Made by a program: the position numbers and the translations under genes. Of a stretch of 6,337 nt of DNA, positions 5,423 through 6,337 are shown piece by piece. The stretch is from CAVOBC01 sp963693635 (GTDB lineage Bacteria; Pseudomonadota; Gammaproteobacteria; Pseudomonadales; Azotimanducaceae), in assembly GCA_963693635.1 (NCBI GenBank), contig CAVOBC010000286.1, forward strand, positions 1-6,337. Reading direction: 5' to 3'. Below the pieces are notes generated by a model, which worked only from the letters and a program-made list of their open reading frames with translations, was not told the origin of the DNA and searched no databases. Every line of letters begins with the position of its first letter. The first letter of the stretch is position 1.

Positions 5423-6337
5423 TCAAATGGGATGAAGCCGTACGGGCACATCCTTTATCCCCCGGATGAAATTGTTAGGCAACCGCTCAACGTCGCCCAC
5501 AACTTCGATCTTATGAAATCGTTTCATGATCTCTTCCCACAACACGCGGAGCTGCAGTTCGGCGAGGCGGTTACCCATGCAGCGGTGCACACCGAACCCG
5601 AATGCCACGTGCGCCCTGGCATTAGGGCGATCAATGATCAATCTGTCCGGGTCCTCGAATAGGGTTTCGTCACGGTTTCCCGAGAGGTACCACATGACTA
5701 CCTTGTCGCCTTTCCTGATTCGCTGACCACCAAGTTCGTAGTCGGCAAGTGCGGTCCGGCGCATGTGGATCACTGGCGTCTGCCAGCGGATGATCTCTGA
5801 CACCATATTGGGTATGAGCCCCGGATTTTCGCGCAGCTTCTGGTATTCGTCGGGATATTGGTTGAGTGCCATGACACCGCCGCTGATGCTGTTTCGGGTA
5901 GTGTCGTTACCGCCGACGATCAGCAACATCAGGTTGCCGAGAAACTGCTCGGGGTTCTCGTTCATGTGCGCCGTCGTTTCGTTGTGCTGAAGCATGGAAA
6001 TCAGGTCGAATTTCGGCGGCTGGCCGGCCTTCGACATCCATAGCTGATAGAACGCGCCAGCCGCCTCCATCAGCTCGTTATAACGCTTTTTCATGTCGAT
6101 GCTGTCATCACCGGTTACCTCCGGCAGCGCCGTGGCAAGGTCCGACCAATAGACCAATTTACCTCGCTCCTCGTATGGAAAATCGAACAGGGTCGCCAAC
6201 ATCCTGGCTGTGAGTTCGATGGAAACTTCCTGCACCCAGTTGAATGTTTCACCGACGGGCAGATTTTCCAGAATATCGACAGCGCGTGCGCGAATCAGTG
6301 CTTCCATCTCACCGAGGTTGCTGGGTGCAACCGTGGG
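5423..6337 (-). CDS. Cytochrome P450, CYP153-like (N-terminus off right edge)
   Basis: The visible 304 residues are the C-terminal three quarters of a soluble bacterial P450; the frame is open to the window edge, so the ATG at 6307 is internal. Numbering from that Met: helix I carries LLIVGGNDTTRNSISGG (128-144) with the oxygen-activating acid-alcohol pair D135-T136; the ExxR motif is E171-R174 in NMVSEIIRWQTP; the heme-ligand loop is FGFGVHRCMGN (236-246) with C243 as thiolate, followed by RLAELQLRVLWEEI. The combination of GGNDTTRNSISGG, IPNMVSEIIRWQTP, HMRRTA and KVVMWYxSGNRDE closely resembles CYP153 alkane/fatty-acid terminal hydroxylases as I know them. Such enzymes insert oxygen at the end of an alkyl chain, taking electrons from a ferredoxin and its reductase, neither of which is encoded in this window. 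Subfamily assignment is from memory of the family and less certain than the P450 call; a related terpene- or steroid-type P450 is the alternative. Confidence 0.93.
   Translation of the reverse strand, partial: PTVAPSNLGEMEALIRARAVDILENLPVGETFNWVQEVSIELTARMLATLFDFPYEERGKLVYWSDLATALPEVTGDDSIDMKKRYNELMEAAGAFYQLWMSKAGQPPKFDLISMLQHNETTAHMNENPEQFLGNLMLLIVGGNDTTRNSISGGVMALNQYPDEYQKLRENPGLIPNMVSEIIRWQTPVIHMRRTALADYELGGQRIRKGDKVVMWYLSGNRDETLFEDPDRLIIDRPNARAHVAFGFGVHRCMGNRLAELQLRVLWEEIMKRFHKIEVVGDVERLPNNFIRGIKDVPVRLHPI

Noticed and set aside
1..6337. Whole window considered as a single biosynthetic or defence operon
   Set aside because: Gene orientations alternate (-,+,-,+,-,+,-), there are no overlapping or tightly spaced co-directional genes, and the families are ordinary metabolic enzymes apart from the TM2 and ferritin-like proteins.

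Overview
The window is GC-rich bacterial chromosomal DNA. It most resembles a Pseudomonadota (proteobacterial) lipid- or hydrocarbon-metabolising genome. The evidence is the double-TM2-domain membrane protein, the CYP153-type cytochrome P450 and the GMC oxidoreductase, all types common in such bacteria; the taxon itself is an inference. No mobile element, CRISPR array, tRNA or rRNA was recognised.

Layout, left to right: (1) 1-713, minus strand, the N-terminal 237 residues of an FAD-dependent GMC oxidoreductase whose C-terminus lies off the left edge. (2) 714-862, a divergent control region with an imperfect tandem repeat. (3) 863-1789, plus strand, a complete luciferase-like (LLM class) flavin/F420 oxidoreductase. 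(4) 1840-2236, minus strand, a two-domain TM2 membrane protein whose frame is broken by one base between the domains. (5) 2513-3016, plus strand, a small all-helical, ferritin-like protein of unknown role, with stacked ribosome binding sites in front. (6) 3097-3894, minus strand, a crotonase-fold (enoyl-CoA hydratase/isomerase) protein lacking both canonical catalytic glutamates. (7) 3895-4304, a 410-base gap with a perfect 15-bp palindrome and an 18-bp-period direct repeat. (8) 4305-5282, plus strand, a PLP-dependent threonine/serine dehydratase without an ACT domain. (9) 5423-6337, minus strand, the C-terminal 304 residues of a CYP153-like P450 whose N-terminus lies off the right edge.

The genes alternate in orientation and almost every one has its own intergenic region, so this is not an operon. 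The shared theme is oxidation and degradation of aliphatic or acyl substrates. The P450 could hydroxylate an alkyl chain, the GMC enzyme could oxidise an alcohol, and the crotonase-fold enzyme could process an acyl-CoA. The dehydratase feeds 2-oxobutanoate or pyruvate from amino acids. That they act on one pathway is an inference from family roles only. I see no convincing undescribed multi-gene system; the best leads are the atypical crotonase, the TM2 frameshift and the two candidate operators.
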